From the NCBI GenBank assembly GCA_034620365.1, contig JAQGEQ010000192.1, positions 2,785,001 to 2,849,000 on the forward strand: DNA of 64,000 bases. The letters run 5' to 3'. Below are positions 12,961 through 25,479 of the stretch, piece after piece. The notes under the pieces are model-generated. The model made no database searches. It saw only the letters and a list, made by a program, of their open reading frames with translations, and was not told where the DNA came from. How positions within the stretch are numbered: the stretch's first letter is position 1; the number at the start of each line of letters is the position of its first letter. Source of the stretch: Pegea sp. RAD2-039 (lineage: Eukaryota; Chordata; Thaliacea; Salpida; Salpidae). Both the position numbers and the translations under genes were made by a program.

Positions 12961-14364
12961 GTTATTTAAATGTTATAAAATAAGTTAGTTATAATTTCAA
13001 TTATTTTTCAATTGATTTTCTTATAAGTATATATTAACAAAAGTTTTAACATTTTTTTTAAATTAGCATTTATTTTTTGTAAAAAGTATTTCTACATTTT
13101 TCAATGTTTTTGTAAACTTCATCTATTTTTATGCTTAAACCTGAATATAAAATCATTCTAAGGTTTGTAATTTGGCAATTAAATGACAAATAGTTTCGAC
13201 ATTTCAATTTGTCAATTGTGGCATTACTAAACCGTTTTCTTAGTATTTTTTTTCTATTACCACTTAGTATTGTCACTATCCAATTGAATTAAACAAATAA
13301 TTTTAGTTTCAAAACTATTCCTTGTTTTACTTAAAAATAAAACATATTTTCATTTCTACAGTTTCCATTTCTATTATTTATAAAACTTAAAAAGATAATT
13401 TTGTTTTGACTTTCAAATATTAAATCAAAATTTATTTTAATAAAAAGTTTATAAACTTTATAATACTTCTAGAAATAACTTCTCAAATACTTTGTCAGCT
13501 GTAAAAGAAAACTAATATGAGAATTCGTTCATAAAACTATCGATTAACAAGCAGTTACACATTAGTATCTGTAAAAGTTGTTTAGTTTTATTGCAATTAC
13601 TTTATGTGCTGGTCTAGTATAAAGATCCAAACTCTGGTTCTCATTCATGACTATAATTCAAATTGTACATGGAGTCCTAAACACTAATGAAAACTTAAAT
13701 GGGTAGATAGGCTTTTTGTTGTAAAATTCTTTGATCAACTATATCAACTCAAGAAAACTTGGAGAGCAGACAAACTTTATGCTGGGTGGTTAGAGTGGCT
13801 TAAAAGATTAAATAATTGCACGCAGTAAGTTGGCTACTGTAATCTGCTCTTTGAAAAAACAAATACTAAAACAAAATTTCAACTTAGTCCTAATTCTGAC
13901 TATAAACCAATTTTTTTTTCGAATGAAACCATAAAAACCCCTTATAGAATTTTGCTACGAAAACATGCTTAGCATATCTTGTTTTTAATATTTTATAGCA
14001 AAATATTTGTAAGATTTTTCAATATTAGACTTGATGAAATTCCTATCTTTACGTCACTAAATAATTCATTAGAGATTTATGTAGATAAATTTATACAATG
14101 GCGTCACCAGTATGATCAAATTACAAAATTAGTGTAAGCTTATTTCAATAGCAGCTAAACTTTTGTTAACTGAGCATAAATTATTAATTGTCTTTAAAGT
14201 TTATTGATGGTGAAAGACATTTTTAGCGACATACTTATGTTTAATAACAAGTATTAATAAAAACTTTAAAAAATTGCTGAACTGATTTATTTGTATCACT
14301 ACTCTAGAAAACATTTTATTTTTATTTGCTGTTTAGTAAATTTCAAATCTTTGTTTGGCTGAGC
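12961..14364. other. A+T-rich intergenic, no gene seen
   Basis: Spacer between the inverted arms, downstream of the receptor gene's 3' end. The minus-strand open frame at 13070-13276 has no recognisable motif. No exon of a known family was found. Confidence 0.4.
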
Positions 14365-14735
14365 TTTTTTATACTGAAGCAGTTGATGAAAGAAAGTTGA
14401 CATCCATACTTTCTTTCTACTTACATACAGGATTTGATTATAATGGAGAGTAGCGTGCTCTGAACTACCCCACTCTTTAGATCCAATTTTTGGTAACACG
14501 GCCCATTGACCTGGGAGAGTCACATCAAGGTCAACAAATTACAGATTTTCTGTCTAAACTACCACCTGTTCTCCCATAGCATTTGCTTCCCCCAAGCAAC
14601 AACAGGGCACTTTTACCCATACTTGGGAAGATACTTTTCGCGCTTGATAGGTGGCGTGGTGAACCGTATCTTCGACAATCGGCTGGTTACTCGTAGTTCT
14701 CGTCGCAGAACAAGTTTAAATACTACTCTGTAAGA
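14365..14735 (+). repeat. Dispersed repeat copy B
   Basis: Diverged relative of the 9240-9735 element. It begins with the same GCAGTTGATGAAAG...TTGACATCCAT segment. It keeps TTTTTGGTAACACGGCCCAT, TGACCTGGGAGAGTCACATC and AGATTTTCTGTCT in the same order, then continues with CTTGGGAAGATACTTTT against CTAGGGAAGATCATTTT in copy A. Open frames on both strands here (14299-14523, 14506-14733) follow from its lower A+T content and are not taken as genes. Confidence 0.55.
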
Positions 14736-15277
14736 TTACTATCAAGTTATTCTAACTGATGATAACTTCAATTTTTTTACAAAGTTGATTGTTACTGATG
14801 ATAAAAGACTAGAAACTGTACTCTCGTACTCTTAGTTTAATTGGATCATGCATAAAAGCTACACAAAACGAGAAAGGAAACTGGAAGATTGTGAAATTAG
14901 CTGTACAAGAAAAAAAATCCACTTAAGATTTGTGATTTAGGATTTAGCAGATATTATTTGTAATACTGATTAACTTTAAACGTATTTAATCTTCTAAATG
15001 ATCAAATGTTAAGATTTTAAATGTATTGCAGCCTAAAAAGTGTTTGATAATAACTAAGAAAAAATTAATTTAAATTAAATATAACATTTAATACATCTTT
15101 TGGGTGTTATAATTTACAAGTTAAGAAAAAGAAATTTACAAAAAAATACAAAAAATTACGCAGCTGTAATTTAGAAAAACTTTTCATATTGAAGAAAATA
15201 AATAAGTTACGACTAAATGAATAAAAATTAATAAACAATTGCTTGAAGTTTATCAGCTTTTGAAAGATGGAGAAATT
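14736..15277. other. 3' flank of the receptor gene, nothing recognised
   Basis: A+T-rich sequence downstream of the receptor stop codon (minus strand). No coding or RNA feature could be supported. Confidence 0.4.
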
Positions 15278-18200
15278 CTAGTAATTATTTGATGAGTTTA
15301 AATGGCTGAGAACCGATGGAGGATTTACTTCACTTGTCATTGTTCGGTCCATATTTGTAGCAGTTGTTCGCTGCATAAAGGAAAGTCACAGATTGATTAA
15401 AGTGGAGAAAACACTCACATTTTCTTGGACTGTATTAACACATCTTTTGGGCAGGCAACACAAAAACTTCTTCACGAAACTATGTCGAAATTTTAAGTTC
15501 ATAAAACAGTAGATGATAGGATTAATACAAGTTGAAACGTAGGAAAGAAACTGAAATTAAAAACTTGTTTATTATTTAGAGCTTTATTCTATTTCATAAA
15601 ATTTCATAAAGTAGCTAGCTACTATTTTGAGGAAATCAGAATTATCAAAAATTAATTTCAACATAATTTTTAGATGAATGAAAAATAGACATTACTTGAA
15701 TTATTATGATATATTTTGAAAGATATTTTCCTGCAGACTTTTCGTCAAATCCTTTCCAAACATTGACTGTTAGTAGAGGAGTCCAACAAACAAAGAAAAA
15801 TATCTGAAATTAAAAAAATAAAAATTTTTATACTTCTTCAAAATTTGTCGATTAAGTTAAAGAGTCATCTTTTACCTCATCATAAAAAAACTATCAGAAA
15901 CAGAATTTATAAAATAAATTTTACAGAAATATAAAAGAAGAAAAAGTTACACAAAATGTTATATCTAATCTCCATAAATGCTTTTCGATATCGATTATTC
16001 TTGTGAACCTTCCAACTTAAAGATATTTGAAATTACACAATACTTAAAGTTGTCAAATTTTTCTGCGATTACAGAATTTTTCAGTATAATTTAGTAGTAT
16101 CACATTAAGCTTCTATTTTGACAAATCAAACTTCTTATTCAAAGAAAATGTATAAAAAAAAGGAAATCTAAATGATCTAAAGACAACTTTCTTATTTAAT
16201 ATTTAACAACTTTATAAAGACTTTGTACAACTTTAAACTTATCAGCATGAGAAAAAAATAAGGTTTATTATAAAATTTATTTGGAGTATTTGATAGGACC
16301 AACTAATTTGGTCGATTATGACCTTAGCTTTAAAATCGAAAATTTTCTGAAAGCTTGTGTATAATTACTACATATCTAAGCGGCAACGAAACATCTAATT
16401 TATTGAGAGGTACTTCTGATTAAGGTCGATAGCATAGAGTAAGTAGGGTTTATTTTTACTAGTTTGTCTGTGAGGTGTTATTCTATTGATTTTACCTTTT
16501 AAATGTTTGGTTTTGATAATTAAATTTTCGATAACGGTTGCCTAAAAATAAACTTTAAAAATCTAACTGGTTTTAAAACTATCATTGAAATTTAAAAATC
16601 GATTTCATCAGGAATGGAGTCTAAAAGTTTGCAGAAAATAAATGATTTAAGGATATGTTAACAACAGATTCAAGCAACAAAAAGTTTAAATGATTAGAAA
16701 GTAATAAAGCCCAACAATTTAATTGGTCACTTGATATGATTAATAGAAAATGTTTTGCTCTGATAAAGAAATTAAATGATGATATATAAAAACCGATCTT
16801 AATTCTTTTATTTTATTTTTACAAGATTTATTATAAGAAGATTATAAACAATGTGAAGCCTATCAACAAAGTTAGTAATTATTGTAAAAATAAAAAATGT
16901 GTCAAAGGTAAGTTTCCTAAAATAATAAAATTTCTTTTTGACTTACAACAACCACAATTAACATTCGAACAATTTTTTTCTTTGATTCAAACTGACGCTT
17001 TGATTGAAATGCCTGCGAGAGTTGACCTGTGTGTATTGTGCCATCTCCACTGTTTGAAACTGATAAGTTTTGTTTTCCTGATGAAGAAAACTGAAAAAGT
17101 TGAAAACAAGAAAAGTTTGAAAAAAAATCAAGTTTTTTTTTCAAATAGTTCCCGTAAATCTTTAGAAAAAAAAAACATTTAAAATCAGAAAAAAATAATG
17201 AAAATAATAAATCAGCTGCTTTCAAATTATCACGCTGAAAATTAATCAAAATTGGGTTCACTTTGACTGCTACAACTTTGTCGTTTTCATTCAGAGAAGA
17301 CTTTTCTGAAAACTTTTTTCGGGTTAGCAGCTTCACTAGAAACAACAATTTGTGAATTTCATTGAATGAAGAACAAACAGATTGAAGCACAACTTACTTG
17401 ATAAGTTAGAGGTGGTTGGATTCGACTGAAATTGAAATCCTTTATAAATTTGTTGACAAATTTTCATATAAGAGATTATCATGATTATTCCAGGAAGTAA
17501 TAACAAAGCAACCAGCATAAAAATCGACCTACAAATATTTTGAGGGTATAAATTTCAATTTGAGAAATGAAATTAATATTTTAATTCAGAAATATCAACT
17601 TTAAAAGTAATTTATAAAAAGTTTTTTCTCCATAAAAACAAAAGAAGATTCTGAGCTAACCGAGAAAAACATGTTTTTATTCAAATAGTACAAGAGGTAA
17701 TTTCAAAGGTAACCTGATATTGCAAGATAAGATAACTTACATTTGAAAGAGGCTTTCTATTAAACTTATAAGTTCTATCAGACAGTAGTAGATATTAAAG
17801 AATGTGAAAAGTAAAATATGACACGCATAAGCTTTTTAGAAAACCAACAATTATACTGATTATATAGTAAAGTTCATACAAGTTATCAAGTACTTTTCAA
17901 CAATTCAAAAAATTAATTGCTTTATTATTTAGTTAATTGTATTATCTGAACAAGTTTCATCGGAATAAACATTGAGTAGACATTTGAAGAAAAGGTTTTC
18001 TAGAAAAAGATTTTACAACTTCTGAAATATTTTTCTAGAATAATTATTATTCATATAATTGTTATTTAAATATCGATTTACGATCAAAAAAATGTGTTAA
18101 TTAAAAGATTAATACAAATGTTCAATTTATTCCAATTATTTCAATTTATTTTTCGAAACCGATAAAAGTTATTTTTCATCAGCTGTTGGCATTTTTAATC

Positions 18201-21200
18201 TGTTTCTATGGAACAAGTAAACCATGGTTTTTAAAAGATTGGATTTGCTTTATCAACTTTCGTTTATTTTTTTCATCTGCTTGTCATACTTGCAAGTTTG
18301 AAAATGAAAAGAGATTTTAAATAATATTTTCTTCATAAGCCTCATGCTTCAAAAATTTATATCAAACTTTTGGAAAAAATTCAATTTATCAATTTGTATT
18401 GATAATAATAACAACGTTATCGAAGCTAACGACAATTTTAAAATAATAAATTTTAATTTAATCAAAACTAGTATAAAGAGTTTAATGCTTGAACAGTTTT
18501 GACACTTTTAATAACAAGTTTGTTTTCAATTTTTCTAAATTAAAATCTTTTCATACTTTTAAAATATACAACTAATCAAACTTTAATAAACAAATATATT
18601 TCTTTAATTAGTACAAACAGATTTATATTGATAATTAATATATTTAAACAACGTTCAGTTATTAAGGTTAGATGTAAGAAATTGTCATTATAGATATTTG
18701 AGATAGTTTTTATAATAATAGATTGTTAGTTTAACACTCATATAAGAAAGGTTTTTAAATTGGAAGTAATTTTAATGCCTCTCAATTTAGTAAAATTGAT
18801 TGAAAAGAAATGATAAAATTTGATAAATTATTTATAGCTGAACATCAAAATGTGACAATGAAAGTTTCAAAATATTCTGATGACTCTGCAACATTTTCAG
18901 CCAAAAGATTGAAATAGAATTTACCAAAAGTCTTTTAATCTAATTAATTATTCACGAACCAATTGAAAACTCACCAGAACTTCTTAGCGACTCGATCATA
19001 ACTTTTGAATGACAATCTACAGCTGGGTTTGCATTCTTCATCCTTTTCAATTGGATAAAATCTTATGTGAGCATAAATGACGTAAGGTGACATACATACT
19101 ACACTTAGAAACCAAATTGCTCCAATTACCTTCAAAGAAGTCTTGCAATTATGAAAAATTGATTATCCAAATCACAAAGATTTTTTTAACAAATTCAAAC
19201 AATTTTTTATCTCTTTTTAAATTTAAATGTTTGAATTTTTTCAGTCTGAATCACTGTGACAGTTTTCAAAAGATTAGATTCATTTAGATCATGATGAGAT
19301 AAAGGTGTCTGATTAAAAATTGATGTTTTGAACTACATTTAAGATAAACCTTTAACGTTAATTTATAAAACCTTTAAAATTTCATCTATTTTACAAAAGA
19401 AAAAAAAACATCAAATATTTGTAGAATTATCGAAAGTTTATACTTTAAAATACATGAGTAATTTAGAAATATTTTTGCTTTTATTTCTTATTCTGAAAAC
19501 ATACCTTTTAAATGCTTGAAAGTATTAAAATAGTCAAGCGTGTATGTACAGATTTTGTTCAGCAACGTTTTTCTAATTTTTATTCATAAAATCTTGCTGA
19601 AACATTCGGTAACTAGCTTACATCAAAATTTACATCTCTTTAACCAATTGTTCTTTCAAACTTATTAATGAAACGAATGAACAAATTAACTTCAAACATT
19701 TTTTTGTTAAAAATCGTTTATCTAAAGCAATAAAGTTTCTTTTGTTCTAAATGATGAAAGTTTCAAAAATAAATTAATTTTTTGTTATAAGTATAAGAAC
19801 AAATTTGATTTGAATATAGTAAAGTTAGTACAAATTGTTGATGGTATTTAAGTAAAAACTTGTTGAGTTGGTTTCGTATCTTGATTTGTAACAAACTCAT
19901 CGACCAACAAAACTAAACTAGAATCAAAAGATAAAATTAAATTCTATATACTTAATTGGCTTATATTTCACTTCTAGAACCCAAAAGAGTTTACAAAGCT
20001 ACCTTTGAATTAATAAATTGATGTAATTTTAGTCTAAAATAATCTTAAATTTTAATGTTTTTCCTAATTTAAGTACAACAACAATCTCAGTAAAAACTAG
20101 TTTGTGACGTCTTTTTAGTTATAGTAGTAATTAACCTTAGGAAATGAACTTTTATCAAATATTAGAAGATCTGTTATAAAATTGAATCTCAGATCACATA
20201 TCTAAAGATTACTATTTGCAAAATGTCTAGACAAAATTAGTTCGCTTGTTTTTAATTCGAACTATCAACATCACACTTGAAGTTGACTTTGAGAAGTTAT
20301 TATGTCTATAATAAGTCATAAAAAGATCATCAAAAAATAAATAAACTTTTTTATTGCTTGGATTATAGCTGCTAACTCAAAAGAAAACTTTTTTTGAAAA
20401 ATAATTTTTTGAAAAGATCTTTTTGGGAGACTTTCAAAAGCTCTTAATTTGATAAATCACTGTTAGATGATTTTGATTTAAAAAATTGTTCGTGTAAATT
20501 CTTGCTAACACCAAAATTAGCTTTACCTTTTAATATATAGAGATCTCGTTTAGATCTGAAGTGACTTTCATAAACCTTAATTTAAAGGATATTTCTACAA
20601 ACTCGTTGACAGAAATCAATAGATCTAATTGAGTCTGTAAGTTTATGGTTATAACTTGAAACTATAAAAGTATTGATATTGTTTAACTAATATCTTCTAT
20701 ATTGATTTAAAGGTAGATTTTAATATCGAAAAAATAGTTTAATGAAACATCTTTTTAGCATTTTATCTGAAACTTGTTTTATTTATTTGATGAAAGTCAA
20801 TTTTAGATCTTGTCAAAACCATATATAAAGTAAACTCTTCAAAGTTTACTTTTTAATCTCGTTTATTTCCATCGATTTGAAAAAAAAAACTATTTTATTT
20901 TTAAGTATCTTTACGTTATTTAATTCAGGTAATATAGAATGAAAAAATCAAATAACTTTGGTATATGCGAGGTTTTATATAAGTTTGACTTTTAAGTTTC
21001 CAATTTAGTGATGCAATTATTATATTTTTTTATTAAAAACATTTAAGGTTAGCAATGATTTAATCTAAAGTAGTTTTTTATTCATTGGTTTTCTTTTCCC
21101 TCACTTAAGCACTTGTCGTCAAACAACCTTTTGTAGGACTACAGGTGATTTTCTAACAAAATCGATTGTTCCTATTTAGTTGTCAACTGTTTGTTGTGGT

Positions 21201-23007
21201 AAGCATTTAAACTGCTTTAAGAGCTTTTGAAATTTATGCAAGTACAAAAAAGTGAAATATTAGAATTGAACTAAAAATATTTAGTTTTCATTTTATTTAT
21301 CGCATCTTTTTTTTTCTGATTTATTTACCTTCGACTCTACAATCCGCCAAATGAATTACTTTAAGCGCTGTTGGTAGTTCACAGCTTGTGAAAGAAATAT
21401 ATTATTTCAACAACTATAAATTCACTGGCTGATTGATATTTGCAAACTACAAATATTATAAATGCATATTTGATTTAACGAAATATTTATTATGCAAAAT
21501 GTTTGTTTAATTTTTGTTTACCGAAATTTCTGTGTATTTATTAAAGTATTTGTGAAAAGGAAAACTTTAAGCCAAATTTGTCAATTTAAGGGCAAAGCGC
21601 GTATTATAAACAAATATCTTATATCTTTAAAAGAAGTTCTTTAAAAATCATTCTAATCACCTTAAAATTGTTCTTAAGGTTTATTTTCTGTGTCAATATA
21701 ATTGATTTTCCTGCTAATAATGAAATCACAATTTGTGGTTTAAACTTTTGAAATAATCTTTTTCAAAAAAGTTTTTTTTTAAATTAGTAATTTCTTTAAA
21801 AAAACTTTGTTATCTTTAAAGAAGGTTTCTTGGATTAAACTTTTGAGTAATCTTAACTTAATATATATTACAAGCAAATTGGAAGATACATATTATATGC
21901 TTTTAAAATATGCTATTTTTTCAGATTTTACTGGATGTTATACGCATTTTTCTTGTATATAATCTATAATATTCAATATGATAATTATCCTAATAAAAAA
22001 TTTGTTCATATTTTTTAAGGTTGAAAAATTGTTGTAGTTACTTTGTAAGCATGTGACTTGGTTTGCCAGCCACGTGATTTCAGTGGCTTACAGATCGCAT
22101 GATAGCGCTCCATAGAGATTGCAAGCATCGTAAATGTTGATACAGAAACAGATATACCTATGAACAATAACATGGGTGGGTTACTTTTCGCTGAGATTTT
22201 GTAAATTTTGAAAGAAATCGAGAACAACAAAGTTTGCTACATAGTCTTCCATAGAATAGTATTAGATTTATAAATAGGTATTTAAAATAAAAATTGAAAT
22301 AATTTTGCTTAAAATTGTAAAGTTTCAAAGTAGCAAGATGTTTTTAAAGGTCAAATAGCTTCACTACAAACGAGAAATTATAAAATAAAAACTAGTTTAG
22401 TAAACTTAATTTTATTAGGTCAAATAGCTAAGAAAAGATGTAACTAACCCATGATATAATAGAACATTTTACATAAAACTTCGCCAAATATAAATCGTTG
22501 TAAAGTTTGTCCAATAATAGTCAATGGAGTACATATAAGCGCCTGCAGCATATCGCTAATTGCTAAGCTGAACAGAAAACAATTTGTAACAGTTCTCATC
22601 TGTGGCGAAGACCGCAAAGTAACAATCACTAAAAAGTTTCCAAATGTACCAAAAAGAAAGACAAGAGAATACAAGATAATCAAAACAAATAGTCGAACTA
22701 CAGCAGTTGTTTCTGAAAATTGAATATTTAAACTTACAATTAAATATATCAGTTATTCAATATAGTTTTTATCAATTTTACTATCAAATTATATCCTTTT
22801 CTATTCAATATAATTTATTTAGTTACCTGTACTCTTCAAAGGTTGATTTAACGAGTAATCATACATTGATGATGTCTCAACGTAGCTATCTGATACGTTA
22901 GTACTAATTGGTTGAACTGTTGTATACTGTTTGTAATAACTTCCATCAATACACAAACTACTCAGAATTTTTGCTGAATTTACATCGGTAGTAGCTATGG
23001 ATGTCAT
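15278..23007 (-). CDS. CCKR: Cholecystokinin/sulfakinin/cionin-type GPCR
   Basis: Exons in reading order: 22827-23007, 22449-22712, 22042-22157, 18975-19129, 17398-17528, 17262-17335, 16947-17090, 15696-15803, 15419-15550, 15278-15370; about 465 residues. Seen: TM1 FGTFGNFLVIVTL; TM2 NCFLFSLAISDML; TM3 to loop 2 ISVSVSTFTMLAISMERYH then AICKPLKSRGWQTKSHA, close to vertebrate CCK receptors; TM4 VIGAIWFLSVVCMSPYVIY; loop-2 Cys; TM5 LPGIIMIISYMKICQQIY; TM6 KKKIVRMLIVVV then FFFVCWTP; TM7 SYVSTCINPIIYCFMN; palmitoylation-type CC; Ser/Asn-rich tail. By family it is a Gq-coupled receptor for sulfated CCK/gastrin-like peptides. A 171-bp in-frame intron (17091-17261) splits loop 3; retaining it would add a Phe-rich stretch. 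The first exon is open upstream of the ATG to an acceptor-like site near 23050, so an extra 5' exon is possible. The right inverted arm lies in introns 3 and 4. Confidence 0.92.
17770..21236 (-). repeat. Right arm of large inverted duplication, inside receptor introns 3-4
   Basis: Reverse complement of 10148-12960. It covers most of receptor intron 4, all of exon 4 (18975-19129) and much of intron 3, so this side is the likely source copy. The arms are separated by about 4.8 kb that contains receptor exons 5-10. No transposase, terminal repeat or target-site duplication was seen at the edges. Confidence 0.88.
19790..20440. other. Block of about 0.65 kb present only in the right arm
   Basis: Alignment of the arms is interrupted here. 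Left-arm sequence passes directly from the complement of TTTTTGTTATAA to that of TTTGATAAATCACT, while the right arm has several hundred extra bases between these anchors. The block is A+T-rich with no ORF. It is either an insertion in the right arm or a deletion in the left. Confidence 0.6.
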
Positions 23008-25479
23008 CAGTAAATTATTTAGATTATTGAGTTCTTTAAATCTTTGATCCTAAAATGAAAAGAGACTTTATCAAAACAAATTTTACAAAAAAAAATTCTT
23101 TATAAGCTAAGAAGCAAAACGTTGTTCCTGAATTTGCTTTTAAGAACTCAAAAACTTTTATGAAGAATTTTAAATAAAGAAAAATAGAAGCAAAAATGTT
23201 TTTGGTCTAATCTTTCTGTTTGAATTTTATGTCAAACTTTTATTTTATCTCTGATGTACTGTTGTAGTTAACTCTCTACTGTCACCTACTAATAAACCTC
23301 TTTACCTTAATTTGTTAAAATTTTTAGCTTATTAAAAATTAAACTTTTCTGTTGATGGCAAGATGTTGCTGTTCGAGCTAACTCAAGATTTAATTTTCTC
23401 TGAAATTTTATAATTTTTTGTTTATTCAGAATTTGTTCTTTGCAAATATACAAATTTTATCTTTAAATAAATAACAATCTAACATGAACTGATTTTTGTA
23501 AAAAAAATTAAAGTAATCTGATAAAATATTTTTTTTGTATTACTTCTATCATTTTTATAAGTTTTTCAATTTTGTAAAATAATTATTATTAAAATAATTA
23601 TTTGAGGCTAAAACAAGAATATACATTGGTTTTGGAGAGTTTCTACTTTCAATAAAAAAGTTTAAAAAAAGGAATTATTTATGTCTCTAACAAATGTTAG
23701 CTCTGTAAAAATGAATAGTTTAGTAAAAAGTTTTGAAATTTTAAAAATTATTCCGTATAATTCCAAATTTAAACTTTTTTTTTTTGATGACTTAAAATAA
23801 TTTTTGTGTCTTTAGTTCTCTTTTAATACCCCTAAAAACTGTTTAAGCACATGGTTAAAGTTATTCTTAAAATACTAATCAATAATTTAAGCAGCGGTCA
23901 TATCGATTCTGTTTGTTAACAAATACTTATACCTCTAGTTTCTTCTCAAAACTCAGTTTGAAATTATTTTTTAATCGTTTTTTATCGCTATTTAGATGGC
24001 TTGCAAATATCAGTTTTTTAAATATTTATTAATGTAAAAATTAATTTTAAAGTCCTTATAAGCTATTTTAGAACTACCAGAGCAGTGTTTTTCAACCTAT
24101 TTAGAGGTAGACTCAAGTTTACTCATTAGAGGCTCCGCAGACACAGTTTTTTTAGTAGAAAAAATATTTTTAGAAGTTATCTAATTAAGCCTTTAAATTT
24201 TATGAAGTGGTTTCTAGCAAATAAAAAAGTATTAGCGGTTTCAACTTCATCAGATACTTTAATTTTATTAGCTTGAACTGGGAAAACTGATATTTTATAA
24301 AACTTATCAAAATTTAAATTAGAAATTTGAATATTTTTCCAGAAAATATTCAAATTATTACATTAAGAGGAATTCAGAATATTCTGAAAGAGAACTTAAC
24401 CGTAAGGATTTGTCATTAACCTTTGTGCATCATTGCCATTTGTGAAGCTTCACCACCTAACTCTAATTATTAATATGTTTGTTGTCCTTGTACTCGAAGA
24501 AAGGATTATTGATCGCTTTCCAAAGGTTTCAGTCACTTCTTGTCATTTTCTTTTCGACATTTCATGATGATTGATCCGTAAAAGGGCTGACTTTAATAAT
24601 CACTTTACTTCTTCCTTAGACATTAGCTAATTCTACGAATGCAATTTTATACTTTTATTGCATTTATTTCAAATTAAGATTTTAACTTTATTGGCAAACA
24701 TTTTTATCAGTCGTATTTATGTGGTTTACTAGCTCAAGCTGCTAGAGGAGTGTTCATAAATAAAATAACAAAAAATAAACTTATTTTATATAAAATTAAT
24801 CCAAAGTTTTTAATAAAATATTTTAGCAAACATTTTGAGATGGGTTTTGTTGGTTTAGAATTTGAGGATTTTTGTTGTTCTTGTTACTCTTAAAGACATT
24901 ACTATTTACTTTCCTATATTTTGAGCTGTTACATTTTATAAAAATTTTATCAATTGACTGCGTTATGAATCACTTTATCTAACAGATTTATGAAAGTTTT
25001 GATTTGTGGTATTGTGAATTCAAAAGATATTTCTTGGTTTGTGTTTATTGTTGAGAAATGTAAAGTTTCAATTTTCTATTTTTTACACATTTTACAATAA
25101 AGTATTTCAAAACTTGCAAGCATTTTTTAAGATAAAAATATTTTTTTATACAAATCGAATAATTTTTTTTTAGGAATTAAAAATAACATGAATCTTCAAC
25201 CTCTGAAACGTTTAATTGATAATCTAGTGATATCGACAACTTTTAAATAAAGCTTGAAAAACCTCTTGGATAATTTCTATAATAAGAATTTCGATTATTC
25301 GACTACTGGCTAGTTTCAGCAGTCATCATGGATGCTGAATTTGTTGAAAAGTTTTAAAGACTTCTGTAAATGTCTCTTAAGAGCAGATTGAGAGAGTGCA
25401 GGACTAAAAATGTTTTAATTAAATTAAAATCCATTTTTTGGCAAATTTTAACACAAATTTTGTTTTTAACACATGGTAA
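23008..25479. other. A+T-rich intergenic, upstream of the receptor gene
   Basis: Presumed 5' flank of the minus-strand receptor. No TATA or initiator arrangement can be singled out from the A/T background. No coding exon was recognised. Confidence 0.4.

Noticed and set aside
13785..13805. GGTGGTTAGAGTGGCTT resembles a pol III A box
   Set aside because: No B box at the right distance and no tRNA folding.
16853..17182. 109-codon plus-strand open frame
   Set aside because: It lies antisense to the receptor loop-3/TM6 exons, whose minus-strand frame has clear family motifs. It is a shadow.
19087..19287. Matching open frames at 19087-19287 (+) and 11431-11631 (-), nearly identical to each other
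   Set aside because: They are antisense to receptor exon 4 and its duplicated copy. Their similarity comes from the inverted duplication, not from a conserved small protein.
24083..24700. CAGTGTTTTTCAACCTATTT resembles hAT-type transposon ends
   Set aside because: No matching opposite terminus or convincing transposase frame was found; one short end-like match is not enough.
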